Assembly: GCA_013399115.1 (NCBI GenBank)
Contig: VXAA01003916.1
Span: 1,081-65,080 of the forward strand
Length of the DNA: 64,000 nt
Origin: Anseranas semipalmata
Taxonomy: Eukaryota > Chordata > Aves > Anseriformes > Anseranatidae
Direction: 5' to 3'
Of this stretch, positions 28,701-42,500 are shown one piece after another; the stretch's first letter is position 1; each line of letters begins with the position of its first letter. Position numbers and translations under genes: made by a program. The notes under the pieces are model-generated. The model saw nothing but the letters and a program-made list of their open reading frames with translations, was not told the DNA's origin and did no database searches.

Positions 28701-31700
28701 AATGCTTTTCTACAGTCCAAGTGAGTTGGATCATGCCTGAGCAAACCTTGCAAATGGGGATCCTTCGATGTGTTACAGACCCGTGCCTCTGTTTTGAATT
28801 CCAAATGGCATTAGGTGGAGAAATAGCAACAAGAGTCAATTCTGAAAAGTCAAGGGTGCTACTGGGCTTGGGCAGAAACACGGCCTTAGACAATCAGGAA
28901 AAGCTTTAGCTGAAACATAGAAAACATGTACTCTCTAAATGTTATAATGATTGCAAAGAGAAGAGAAAATACGAGGATGCTTGTTTTGGAAAAAAAAAAA
29001 TGTTTGCCAGACTAGAGCTTTAAGCTACGCAGAGGTTATGTTGCCTTATTTAATTTGTCCCAGACCATAAGAAGAGGGAATACGGAAGGAAATTACAAAG
29101 CAATAGAACAAAAATGCATGCAAGATAAAGCCCTTTTCATCTAATATATAATCTACATCTAATCTAAAGAATAATTTTGAGACAAATAACAGAGTAATTC
29201 TGAAACAAGGATTAGAATTTTATATGAGTAAGAAGAGACTCTTAAATGATAGAGGTAGGATAAATCTACCAAAAAAAAAAAAGAGATCATTTTCCTTATG
29301 ATTTAAACTGATTGCCACTTGGGATCAAACCCGATTTGCAATTCCTCTTCAAAATATATTATAATACATTAATATGTGTTATTGAGATGGTATGTCTTCC
29401 TCTGAAGCATGCAAACTAAGCAGGATACTGGCTAGATAAACTGCTCCAAGATGTCAGCTCCTGCTTTCCTAGTCATAAGAATCTAAGAGTACAATTGGTG
29501 AAACTGCAAAAAGAAAAATTTGTTAGAGCTTCACTGTATCATTCACAAAGCAGACTAAGCTAAGAGGAGGTGCTACATGTGAATTGCTGAGCATTTTCCA
29601 AACCTAGCATTTGTAACCAAAACTTTGCAACAGAACAGGACACTGAAACCCTGAGTTCTGAATTGGCTTTTTCAAACCTTTTCATTTCAGACTCCTCATG
29701 GGTTTCATGATTGTGACCGCCTTCCTGTCAATGTGGATCAGCAATACTGCCACCACTGCCATGATGGTGCCAATAGGACAGGCAGTGTTGGATCAGTTGC
29801 ACAGGTCAGAAATGGAGTCTAAAACAGCTGGCCAAGAGTCTGAGAACATCAATAAAGCCTTTGAACTGCAAGAAGAGCCAACTAAACCAAATAACTTCGA
29901 AGAAATAGAGCAAAAAGGTGAATGGGTTATGGGCATTTTTCTCTTCAGGATAATGGAGGATGACCTCCATTATGCCTTCTTCACTGGCATAACAGTTGCT
30001 ACTAAGTCCTGAAAGAAGAACGTACCTAAAGCATCCTGACTGAATCATACAGCATTTGTAAGGCTCTTCTGTGAATCAGACAAAAGCACAATAAGATCTA
30101 CTGACTTGGTTAAAGTTAGAAATAGATTACAAACATAAAGAGATAACTAATCAACAAAACAACAAAATAAATTCTCCATTAGCTGAAGATTTTTTTTTAC
30201 ATTATGTTTGATATTTTCCTGTATATTTATGATGGTTCAATTATAATCTACTGTGTAACTTATCAGATAATAGGGAACTCCTGAGGAAAACTTCTGGCCT
30301 ATTTCATGCCTGAAGGTTAGAGACTAAAATGATCTTTCTAATCCAAAGATATATAATCATGCAACAATATCTCTTTAGCAGCTCTCTTGCCCTCTTCCCA
30401 TCTTTGAGCCAACTCTAGTGTTTCTGCATGTAAACCTCTGTGCCTGTAGTCAGGTGCTGGTACAGAACAAGTTACCTTCAATTCAGCTCTTCTGGCTCTG
30501 TTGTACCTCCTTGAACTCTCTTCTCTCTCCCCACTGAGTGCAGTTCAAACATTGCTCTAGTTCACTGAGAAGTGTCAACAGCATATTCGGACTTCGTCAC
30601 ATACTTCAACTTCTCCTGAAAAACTGTTATTTTCATTGACAAGCAGTAAAAATGGACAGAACATCAAAGAATTAACAATGTCAGCCTCCTAAAATGAGGA
30701 AATATGTCTCTTTCAGCTTTGAGTCCATTGTGTCCTAGCCTTCAAGTAATGAATTTCACCGGCACAAGATATTTTCCTATCCGATCTAGCTTCGGTAACT
30801 CTTTTGTTCCTGTCTTGGGACCTAGGTAAAAGTCATGTTCTGACAGTCGAGGAAGACAAACAGAGAAATGAAAATCTTCAAGAGGAGAAGCACAAGAAAC
30901 TCTCCAAGGGATTGTCTCTCTCTATTTGTTACTCAGCCAGTATTGGAGGGATTGCAACTCTGACTGGGACAACACCAAATCTGGTACTGAAAGGACAAGT
31001 TGATGAGTAAGTCTGGTTGAATTTGGGATTACATACCCACTAAGCTGCATCTTTCTGCTACTGCTGACTTCTAGCCAATACAGAGAAGGAAAATATTGAT
31101 TTGGTAACTTTGCAGGGAAGTTAGCTTCTCTTCCTTAGGGGGCCTCGAAGTACCTTCTCTTTTCTGAATTATTAATTAAATACCGAAGAGACTCCAGAGT
31201 TTTGAATGCTGACAGCCATCTACATTTTGCAGGCTCTTTCCTGACAACGGCAACATCGTCAACTTTGCCTCTTGGTTCTCTTTTGCTTTTCCCACCGCCA
31301 TTGTGTTGCTGTTTTTGGCCTGGATTTGGCTGCAAATATTGTTCTTGGGCTTTAAGTAAGTACCCCTTACATACTATAGCGCAGCTGACAGGTCTGTTAC
31401 TAAGTACTCATTACATACCGTACCACAAGTGATTATTTTATTGATGAGCTTATGCCTGAAATTTAGCACTCACAAACAACAGAGACTAGCAAAACTGCAT
31501 ACTAAGTATCTGTTAGAATACTGCAACTTCTCCAAAGAACCCGATCAAATCCCAGCTAAATATACCTTGTAGCTGGAAATAGGGAGCTATAACTGCACAC
31601 AACCTGTTCTGCAGCATTGCTTTCATGTCCTAAAAGATTGTTGTGCTTCAAACCAGGAAATTGATTCCTGCATATAGCTGGTAAATACCTTTGTGACAAG

Positions 31701-34700
31701 AGTTGCTACAGACCCACATCATTAATATTGTGTCAGTTCCCAATGCTAATCACCCCATGCAACCAGCTTGTGTTACCTACCTATTTTATACTTAGACTAT
31801 CACTTTTGTATTATCCTCAACCCCTTTTCCTTTAATTGGAAAGAGCTTTGTAAATACCTGAAATGGTATTTTATTCTTCAAATTCCTATTTTTAAACTCT
31901 CCTTTTCAGTAATTTTAAAAAGCTTGGCAACTGTTTACTTCTTGGTGATCATATAATGATCAATCACACTAATAATGTCATTATTTCCCTGTGTGTCCAG
32001 ATGGCACAACATTTTATATTTAGATCATCAGCGTTTAGGGGCAGGAAGGTTCTTTTTGAATCTTAGCAGCACACAGTACAATGCAGTTACTATCTATACC
32101 TATGGCTGCTGATGTTATGATAATTATATATATAATTTATATATACATATATAAATATATATATAATACAATATGGTTGAGTTATAAAATTTGGATTCTT
32201 AACTCTTAAGATATCTAGCACATTTCTTTGATATTTCTTATCCATTTTTTCTAGTCTTCAGAAGAATTTTGGTTGTGCAAAAAATGCCTCTGAAAAGGCT
32301 AAGGAGCAACGGGCCTATGAGATTATCAAGGATGAGAACAAGAAACTGGGCTCAATGAAATTTGCAGAGATAGCAGTTTTGGTCCTCTTCATACTACTGG
32401 TACTGCTCTGGTTTACCAGAGACCCTGGTTTCATACCAGGTTGGGCAACTGTTCTCTTCAACAAAAATGATACAAGGTATCACCACTTTTCCTCCTCACT
32501 TTGAACAAAAATAAAACAGGCAACACTAGAATTATACAGCGTAGCCTAATTTCTCACTTCCCAAATGATATTTCATGCGGATTCCCTGCTGGGGTTATCC
32601 TTGCCTAGTCTGTGAATTAACATCATACCAAGTTTAGAAGTAAAATTTTCACTTATTATTGTATTATCCAGTTCATTCAGTTCATTATGCATCTAAAACA
32701 CTACTAATTTTCTGACTGATCTATTGTAGCTTTGTCACTGACGCTACAGTTGCCATCTTCATTTCAATTTTGTTGTTCATCATCCCTTCTGAAATTGCTA
32801 CCCGTGCTAGAGACACAGAACAAGCAGGTAAGTTTACTAAAGGCATCAAAAATCAACTGTCAGAATAGGTACACCAGAAGTTTTACATTTTAGATTCACA
32901 AAGGAAATTTCAAACTGCTCTTCCTCCATAGCTACAGTTGTATGCTTTAGCCTAGTCAAGGCATATATTCCATAAAAGTTCTGTTTCTTATAATTTAACT
33001 AAGTAGGAAACTTAACCCAGCAGCGTTCTAGACACTAGTGTGCACATATCTAACAGCTTCTGAAACTGGAGTCTTCAAGAGAGAATACATGACTTAACAG
33101 AAACACATATAGTTCTGTGGATATGTTGCCATACTTGAAAACTACTTGTCCCTTTCATCTACTTTGCTATGCCTCTCGGAGCAACTACAGATTATTCATT
33201 AGTATTTTTGCAAGTCAAGTTTTAAAATCTTTGTTGACGAGACTCCCATCGTTTGCTTTAGGAGATAATTCCAGAGTCTAGTTGATCTTGCTGACAGAAA
33301 AGTTTCCTCATGTTCAAACTAAACTCACCTCTCACTGACAAGTACCCCTTTCTTTGGAGAATATAGCTTACAAAATCTTTTTGGATTTTAGACAGAAAGC
33401 CAAAGATCCAAGCACCTCCAGCTCTCTTGGACTGGAAAGTAGTTCACCAGAAAATGCCATGGAACATTGTGTTTCTGCTGGGAGGTGGCTTTGCCTTAGC
33501 CAAAGGCAGTGAGGTAACATTCCTCTGCTTACCTGGTATTTGTGTCTTAATGGGTATTTTCTATCTTACCTTTCACGTATGCTCTCCTACAACACAAGAG
33601 GGCATGCTGGTAGCACCGAATGTGCATTTCCTCAGCTAGTGGCAGTAAGACAGACTTCAGCATCCTTAGGAGAAGGAGTCCTGTGATTAGAACAGATTTG
33701 TTTTGTTGCCTGTGCAACCAGCATGATACAGTAAGGCTGCATGATTAACTGTGTTTCTAGAAAAGTAGATAATTAAGAAAATACCCCAATACATCAAAGA
33801 GTCTATTAAACAAAACTTAATCGATGTGGCAAGCATGAGAAGATAAGGTGCCCGGGTATAAGACAAACGTAGGGCCAGCTAGAAAACCTTCAGGAGCAGA
33901 TAGAAATGTCTGGCTGCCAAACTGAAGGATGTGCTGATGTACTTCCGCGGGCATCTGCTAGGTGTCCAGTGCTACAAATTATTTTTCAGTAATAACTTAG
34001 ATGATTGAACAGACAAAATATTTATTAAACCTATCGACAATAAATAGATTGGAAAAGGCTTCAAATGCCTGGGAACGGTAGTTTAGAATTCAAAGATCAC
34101 AGTGACCTACAAAAATATTTCTAGAAAAGAAGAATGCAACTCAACATAGGAAATAGGTGGAAATAATTAAGTACCACAAACACAAGATGTGGAGTCTTAT
34201 TGTGTCTATGAGCAAAGCCTCTACATGTTTTTCTACAGAAAGCAGTTTACATGAGAACTTCCATAGGAAGGGAAGGTGGAATTGCTAAAAGAAATGTAAT
34301 GGGACTGTGAAGTGTGTATTTCTTCTCCAGCCTATCTTGACAGGCATCATTCCTCTGTTACAGGAATCTGGTCTGTCTTCATGGTTAGGTACAAAATTGA
34401 CTCCTCTGCAGGAAATCCCTCATCCAGCTATTGCTCTCCTGTTGTGTCTCCTTATCGCTACTTTCACTGAGTGCACCAGCAATGTGGCCACTACTACCCT
34501 CTTTCTCCCTATTCTGGCTTCAATGGTAAGTTCCAGTGTTTCCAAAGGCTCTTAGAAGAACAGCTTTCAACCCTGTTCCAAGCAGACATATGCTCAATGA
34601 TAAAAAATAAGTGGCTGACACAGCCAAGCACTGGTCATGTATCTAATCAGGAGATAAGACTTAAAATACACATATATGTATATGCATGCATATATTTATT

Positions 34701-36527
34701 CACACTCTCTATGTGCTTCTTTCTACCTTTCTAAAATCATTGCTGGGGCAAAGTAAAGGGATTAAATTCATTGGCATATTAGACTTTGCCTTCTGGCCTA
34801 AACAACCTCATGAGGTCACTGCCAGCTGTACTTGTTTTTTCCTATTTGTTCTGCATAGAGACAGCAGCAGCAGCATTTGTTTCCCTGCAACATTCCATTA
34901 CTGTATTTCACTCCGACCACTAGCCTTCCAGAAGTCTCTGAAGGTGATATCATTAGTCAGGCTCTATGACCTAATTCAGACTTTTGCATTTCCACAGGAG
35001 ACTCCTATTGCTGGGGTAGACATAGTTCTGCAGTGTGAAAAGGTGGTTCCAGAAAGAAATTGGTATAAGCTCCACCAAAATCTTTTTGCATAGGCCACAG
35101 ACTCCAGCTAGTCCCTAAAATGACATACTCATCATCAGAGTTTGGGCTACTCATTTTCCACTGATAACTTAATTTTGTTCTTAATCAGTATGAAGTCATG
35201 TTACACTCTTTCCTGGTCTTAGAGTTGAATGCAACCATTATTATTAATTTATACTGCAGCAGTGATTCAGATTCCACAACCAGGAACACAAAGCATTGAC
35301 CACAAAAGCAATTCTTGCTTTTCCTGTACAAAGACCTTGAGTAAAAGTTTCTAAAGCAGAACCAAAATATGAGTTCCTACAGCATTTGTGAAAGAAAAAG
35401 ATTTCTGACATGGACAAATGTAATCGGTATTCTGCCAAAAGGTTTCTATGCATTTTCATATATGAAAACCATCATCTGTGCTCTCCCTTCTTGCATAGGC
35501 TCAAAGGATCTGCCTCAATCCACTCTATGTCATGCTGCCCTGTACACTTTCTGCATCATTGGCATTCATGCTCCCAGTGGCCACTCCCCCTAATGCCATT
35601 GTCTTCTCGTACGGACATCTCAAAGTTATAGATATGGTGAGCAAAAGCACATGCTTTTCATAATTTTCATCACTAGTTTTGATCTCTCCTTTTTCTAATA
35701 TTGGTTCTTCTTGAAAGAGTGTTAGAAAACTCACTGTACTCTACCGAAATCAAATGGAAAGAAGAATATACATGTATGAATTAATAAAGGGTCACTCTTA
35801 CTAATCTATATTTAGAGCCTTATAAAGATGTCATTGAGTTTTTAAAAAACAGCCAAGGCCTCTTGAAGATGTTCCAACAGGAGCTTGCTGTCAATCAGAA
35901 ATGGCAACATGTAATTGTTTCAAAAGCCCAAATGTAGATCACAGAGATGTCAGTCGTGTCATCTGCACAATCCTTCTGCAGGGACTAGGACAAAGCCTAG
36001 CACATCTCACCAGGCTGCCCTGATGCCCATTTTCAATATGGTAAAGACAGACAGAAAAGGATGTCATGTCTGTTGATAACTTTTCCAACTTATGATTGAT
36101 CTAAGAAGAAATCCAAGGTAACATTAGATACTAATACCAGGTCAGAGGAGAAAGTCCTCCATAGGTGGCTGAAAAGGATTTCAGGACTTCTACTTTAAGA
36201 GTTCTATCCAATGGAATGCAGTTTCCCCTAATAAAAATTATATTTTGTGAAGAAAACCACTTTAACTGTAATTTGATGGAGTTCAGACGGAGCTGTGAAA
36301 AAGGGCCAAAGAGGCAAGCCAGAAAAACCAACCATACAATTGTAACCAGCAAGGAAGGAAAAAAGTATTCAACAAATAACACTTCTTTATAATTCTAGGC
36401 CAAAGCTGGATTTGTACTCAACATCCTGGGAGTCCTGACAATAACTCTAGCCATCAACACCTGGTCTTCATCCTTGTTCCAACTGCATACCTTCCCATCT
36501 TGGGCAAACCGGACAAACTCATGCTAG
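25798..36527 (+). CDS. SLC13A2: Sodium/dicarboxylate cotransporter NaDC1, complete, 589 aa
   Basis: Apical Na+-coupled carrier of succinate, citrate and other Krebs-cycle intermediates in kidney proximal tubule and gut; DASS/SLC13 family with an elevator mechanism. Exons (+): 25798-25899, 27995-28123, 28458-28594, 29691-29917, 30826-31006, 31233-31355, 32255-32476, 32730-32827, 33392-33513, 34364-34525, 35499-35636, 36399-36527 (TAG stop); 1770 nt, all phases consistent. Human SLC13A2 is 592 aa. The two Na+/substrate signatures are intact: SNT at 140-142 in [13 protein letters not shown], and SNV at 486-488 in [12 protein letters not shown]. Also recognisable are [14 protein letters not shown], the hydrophilic loop after exon 4, [23 protein letters not shown], and [22 protein letters not shown]-terminal NRT at 584-586 fits the extracellular glycosylation site of the family. 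SLC13A2 was chosen over SLC13A3/A5 because of the [14 protein letters not shown] and LHTFPSWA stretches and the SLC46A1 neighbour. Confidence 0.95.
26885..26921. repeat. A17 / T10 inverted homopolymer pair in SLC13A2 intron 1
   Basis: A run of 17 A (26888-26904) is followed after GGAC by 10 T (26909-26918), with AAG and CTT outside. The arms are complementary with a 4-nt loop, so a perfect A/T hairpin can form. It may be the remnant of two opposed poly-A tails or simple slippage. Confidence 0.7.
32121..32168. repeat. AT microsatellite in SLC13A2 intron 6
   Basis: About 48 bp of imperfect (TA)n with aattta and acata interruptions, upstream of exon 7. Simple repeat only. Confidence 0.85.
33225..33345 (-). 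mobile_element. Old CR1/L3-like LINE 3' fragment in SLC13A2 intron 8
   Basis: Plus-strand text running gagactccc...aggagataattccagagtctag...agtttcctcatgttcaaactaaa follows the antisense of the conserved 3' part of amniote CR1/L3-type LINEs, recalled from turtle and crocodilian genomes. The element is therefore on the minus strand. It is short, diverged and not functional. Confidence 0.5.
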
Positions 36528-37293
36528 TAATACAGAGAGACAAGGGAAACAGCTACTGTATCTGTTAGGACTACAATGTGAGCAAGACTATCATCCACAC
36601 GAGTTTTCCTGAGGCAGCGATTAAGAGACAGGCCTATTCTGTGGAAAAGGACACGCTACCTACAAACAAAATCATTCAGTTGGTAACAGCAATAGAATTG
36701 CCTAACAGTGGTGTTTTAGCAGGCAATTTTGTTACCCCAGCAGTAAGACAAGCCAGTAACCTCTGGCTTTTCAACTGTTCCAGGCACCTTCAGATTCTCT
36801 GTTTCTGGAGGGGTAAATTTTCCCCTGCTACATCATTTTTCAAGCTCTGCATGTAAAGTCCGAAATCTGAGGTGAGTGAGAAAAAGGAGAGATAGGTATG
36901 GAAAAGGAAGGAGAGAGACTCTATGTACCTGATTTCATGCCTGTATCTGTGTATCATCACAACTAATATGAATATTCACCTCAATATGAGTATACAGGCC
37001 TCTGTGTATATGTTCAATATGTACATAAAATTGTTGTATACTCTATGGGCATTCATAGCATGGTATGTGTTGCATGATTAGAGACAAATCACATACTGTC
37101 AGCCTATTTTATTACTTTGAAATGTATTTATTTACAGCCCACTCTGTTGTGAATGTGAGATTGATTTTTTTTTTCCTAGAACATTTGTCCTATTGTTATT
37201 TATGTAAGATTACAGACTGCAAGGTCATGGCAGGAATACCAATATTCTCTTGTGAAGGGTAGAAGCCTTGTGCCCTAAAATGTATATGATTGA

Positions 37294-37299
37294 ATTAAA
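37294..37299 (+). terminator. SLC13A2: SLC13A2 polyadenylation signal
   Basis: ATTAAA followed within 10-20 bp by a GT/T-rich stretch (ttgtgttgtttttttttta), a typical downstream element. It implies a 3' UTR of about 770 nt after the stop at 36527. Confidence 0.6.
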
Positions 37300-39548
37300 G
37301 TTGTGTTGTTTTTTTTTTATGTACCCCTGTGTTACGGAGATTTTTTTCTGTTGCATATCACTGTAAATATACTTCTGTCTTCCATCTGTCAACTGCTTGT
37401 CTGTGAGCTTCTTTAAATATCTTGAAATAAGCAGTTAAGTTAGCATAATCAATTTTCTGTTATCATTAAAGCAATAATTACTACTAAGAGTCTAATTTTC
37501 TTGGACTCTCAACACCAAGATCTTCCTTTTCAAAAGCCCCTAATATAGTTAAATGTTTAATCCCTGTTCTGCAGTAATTAACTTTCAGTAGCACATAGGC
37601 TCCTAATGAACAAACTGACAAAGATACTGGACTTTTTGGATGTTAGCATATAAATTTTCAAAGACAATTTGCCATACCAAGCACTCAATACCAAAAGATG
37701 AGGTTGGGTTCTGACAGATAAGTTAGACTATAAATGCCACTCAACTTTGTGTTAAATGATTTTTTCTGTTATTGCCTGCATAAGTTTTGTACAGTCTTTT
37801 GCATTTCTGAAATCCCCTTTGAATCATACTGGTTCCCTGAGAGTGAATGTGAATGATTTTCACTCTATAATAGGATGCGAGCTCTTCACAATCTTTCTTC
37901 TTTCTTTTTCTATGCTAATTATTGGGAGATTAGGACAATGTGCATTGTACTTTTGATCTATAAAGTGTTAGAATGCACTGACCTGCAGTATTTTCTTTCC
38001 AACTGTCAAGGCAATTCTGATATCTGCTGATCACTGGTTCCCTTTGTGTTGATAAGATTCCTTGGCCTGACAAGCACAGTTGCTGTGGAAAATCTAAGAA
38101 AGGAGAGTCTGGTGTTAACCTATCAGTGTCTTACAAAGATAGAATCAGTGTTTTGATCTGCCATGTGATAGGGATCCAATATAATATCCATAGCACAAGA
38201 AGGAAGGATATTTATTCTCTTTCGCTAATGAGCTCCTGAGTAATTGATCTCATTCACATAATGACTCGCTGAGGTCACTGCTAATCCATTCACCTTCTTT
38301 CCCTTTGCACTTATCACTAACAAATAATATCCAAATCTGTCCAAATATTTTCATTACCCTGATCACGATGTGTGAGTGTCTAACAAAAAAACAAACTCAA
38401 GCAGATGATTTGCTGCAAACCTCTCCCTTCCTTGCTCTTTGTCTGCAGCATCAGGGCAGTGTGCATAGCTTTTGTTTGCTTTTTGTTTTCTTTGAAATAC
38501 TTGCACATAGTTTACATGTCCTTCTAAATTACTGCTTAGCTAAGCAGGAAATGTTGAATTCTTGTAACATTTCCCATCAGCCTCTCGTTCCAGCCGTTTA
38601 AAACTGTGTTATGATTCTTTGAAGTCTTTTCTATGAGTCTACATTATTCAGAGGCTGTGGTGTGCATAAGTACATGCAGGAGCACAGGTGCAATCTTTAT
38701 GGCAATCTCAAGAAGAAAGAAGAAAGACATGAAGTAGCACAGAGTGTCATGGGGCCAATGCAGTAATGCTGGGTGTTCCATGTTCATTAGCATGTATGAG
38801 TATACAAAGGCTAGAGACTTACCAGAAAATGGCTGCAGCAAAAGCTACTCAAGGGGTTTACAAATGCCCAGTTTCCAGAAGAAGACAGCTGAAAGGATGT
38901 GATCTGTAGACAGAGAAGAGAAGCTAACAACAATACCAGGACATAAAGAGAACGGACAATTTCATTAATAGTTTTCACCTTGAAGTGATGGTAGCAGCAA
39001 GTGCACACTGGGCAGTTTATTGCCTTGGGTGTGTCTGAGTGCAGGACTAGTTAAGGTACAGCTAAATATAGCGTGCTTGTGCAAAAACCAGTAACACTAT
39101 TAAAAATGTTCATAATTTTCTAAGCAAAGCAGGTAGAAAGTGTTTCTAAGCCCCATTATTACACAGATCACCTTTGAAGGGTGGTTCCCCATTATGTTTC
39201 CAGATATTGCCCTCAAGGAGTGGCTCTATTTCCCATTGTGTGATCAAATTTCACAATCTTCTGTGAAACTGCCAGCTCAGCACCTGCTGTAGTTAGGTGT
39301 GATTTCCAACGCAGCTCTTCATTTTGGAGTTGACACTAAGTTTGTTTTACATAAGAGTTGTAAGTGATAAAATTGTTAATGAGAAGGGGATGTCTAACTT
39401 CTTGCCTGCCTTGTCTAAAAAGCAAGTGCACTACGAACCACAAAATATAGGTTTCCCACAGCATATGCCAGTGAGTAAGTGGGTGACTCGCAGTCACCTC
39501 CTCCATTTTCCCTGGAGTTATGGTGCTGTCTTGCCTTGCCTTGCCCAG

Positions 39549-39570
39549 ACACACACACACACATGTACAC
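39549..39570. repeat. Short (AC)n microsatellite
   Basis: About 22 bp of CA dinucleotides interrupted by atgt. Simple repeat in intergenic DNA. Confidence 0.8.
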
Positions 39571-42500
39571 GTAAGAGAATATGAAGGACTTATCCTGGTA
39601 AACATATACATTTCTACAACACCTGACCACAACAGAAAATCAGATTAATTTTAGGCAGGCTAATACAACAAGGAAAATAGCTTACTTTTGAGAAAGGCAC
39701 TTCATCATAAACATCTCAACAAATTTGTAAAGTGGCGTGTAAGTGATGCAAGAGTCACTTCACCAAGCACTGAAATCATAAACGGACTTAACAGAACGGA
39801 TGACAATTTTAAAGCCAAAACAGGATAAAGCCACCATGTCTTTTACCCTGAAGTTGGCTTGGAGAGACCCAAAATTTGTTCTCAGTCACTTAAAAGCTAT
39901 TAAAATGAATTTAGAGGAAGCCTTGTTGTATAGCACTGAAATCTTGAAATATATCTAGATCTTAAAATTTTTTTCTTCATAAAAAATGCTTTGAAGGAAG
40001 CCTCATCATATAATGGTGACGTTAAAAAATTCTCAAAAAGATAAAAAATTCTATTTTCAGAAAACAAAATACAATCCAATAGGACTAGAAAACAGCATAA
40101 TGAAAACAGAACTGGCTGGAGAATACAAGAAAGATAGACCTAAATGATATACTTTAAAATTACACTAAAATTCTCAGTGACTTTGTTAACAAGACAGTCT
40201 AAATACATAATGGAGATCTACAACAAATATGGAATTGAGAATCAAAAACAACAAAGAAAGAGGTGAAGACTCCTGTCCAATACCATGGCAGACTGCAAAA
40301 CGAAGGTCCTGTGTTCTACCCGATAGTCATCAGCATATATGTAAACATGGACCATTCTCCAGGAGCTGTAAGAGCAGTTCCACTCTCCTACCTGGAGGTA
40401 ATTCCTCTGTCAGATAACTATGGCATATTGGCAGTAGCGTGCACATGAGTGCAAAACTCCAGCTCTCTCCATTTAGCATACTTGTTCTAGGAATACAACT
40501 CTTTGCTTTCAGTTGGCATGTTGTTTTCAGCATTTGCAAAATCAAAAACAGTTTAAAATTTCTTCAGTGATGAATAACCAAATAAAGAGCAGAAAACATA
40601 AACAGGATGACTTAGGAAATATGTAAATTTAAGTCATCAAGGAATTTCAAAAACCTCATTTATTTTTTCCAACATGGAACCAATAAAACTATTTACAACG
40701 TGATTCACTGAACTTTATGATTTAAGTTAGTAATGACCAAGGTGCTAAAGCCTGGAAATGAAGTGGTGTGAATGTACTAATCACCCTGTGTCCAAAATAA
40801 CAACTGTTTAATAGAACTTAATCGCTACTGTAAATGCTGTGCATTTTCTCCTATTAAAGGCACATTTACTATTATTTATCCTTTAATCATACTAACAGAC
40901 AAAAAACATCAAGTGGCTATTCAGGATATAGAGTCTTTTGCAATGTGCCATCTAGTGGCTGCAAACAGACTGCTAGGGCATGCCCAAAGGTCCTAAATCT
41001 AGGCCAAGCACCCAGTCTTGTGTTGATCTTCATCAGAAAGCGTCCTAAATAGCTAAAGGGAAAGTGATGGAACAAGAGGAACACTTTTCAAAGGCAGTGC
41101 ATCACAGCACAGCTGCAAAATTAGAAGCATATTAATTAATCCAGTTAAATAAAAAAAATATTAAAATTATCAAAAGAAAAAAAAACCCTTGAAAATAGAG
41201 AAGGAACAGAATGGTTAATTCAAGGGCTCAACCCATGTATATTGTTAGGCATGATTTAGATCAGACTAGATGCAACTGCTTCAAGGCTCAGACACTGTAT
41301 GCCTATGTAAGGGACCTATCTTGATAAAGCATTAGTAGTGACTACTTCTAGATAGGACTGTACTTTGAATATTAATATTAATTATGATCAACATCAAAAT
41401 TTTATTTTACTTCAACTTTATACTACTCAGCCAACTTCAGATCAGTGTTAAAGTTTCCTTGCCAACCTAGCAGATTACAGGAACTTCCTCATTTCCCTTG
41501 ATCCCTGTCCAGTCTATGAGAAGCAGAGCATTTTTAAATTTTCCCAATACCTGCTACCAGCTGTCACCTGTAACAGCTACTCCAAAAGTCAGTCATGTGA
41601 CCCTCCTGGTCTTTGGAAGGGAACGGAAAGCCCGAGGACACCAAATTTCATTAATTATGCTGATTACAGAGCTTCTTGTTTCTTTCAATAAAGCAAAAGG
41701 AGAAGTGGTCAGAGTTGCCTGCGAACTAATGTCCATATTAATATGGCATTGCACAATGTCAGAGCAGGTTGTGTGCAAAAGCAGAAGGGGAATACAGTCT
41801 CGGTACAGTTAGCTGCCATGGCACCAGTTCTCCTGGTTGCCTATCAAGGAGATCTTAGTGAGTAGTGGTTACTTTGGAGGAGTTTTAAGCTACTGTGAAG
41901 GGAAAGTCACATTTCCCTTTTTGCTGTAGGACTATCCTGATGAGACTTGCCAGAAAATTCAAAAGGATCCTCTTTATTTGTAAGATGTCTGTCACCTGAA
42001 GCAAGTTTGAATTTTCCTCCTTGTTCTAACCTCTGGCAATATCATTCCTGCTACATGAAACATGCAATCATAAATCATTTGTCTGCATTGTAGATAACAT
42101 AGCTGTACAATGCAAGCTTCCTCACACCTGTGCTTTTTCTTTTCTCCTTAGTGTTGTGGTATCAAGAGTTACAACTGGCACTGAAGAAACAGCACAGCCT
42201 CGGAAGATACTACCTATTCAATCTGAAAGAACCTTTGTAATTCCTTTAGTGTTGCATCTTTATCATCCAAGCTACAGAGAAAATAGTAACAGCATCAGAA
42301 TTTGTTTGGATGACTTTTAGAGACTGGACTGCTCAATGTAACTTGCAAGCTTAGGGAGGAAGACAGAACACTTTTTTCTTTAATTAGTGGTGAAAACCAA
42401 TAACCATAGCTAGTCAAAACAGAAAGACGAGTGAATGGCCCAGAAAAAAACAAGCTCTCCTTTCATGCTCATACATTATCTCTTAATTTGATATGTACTG

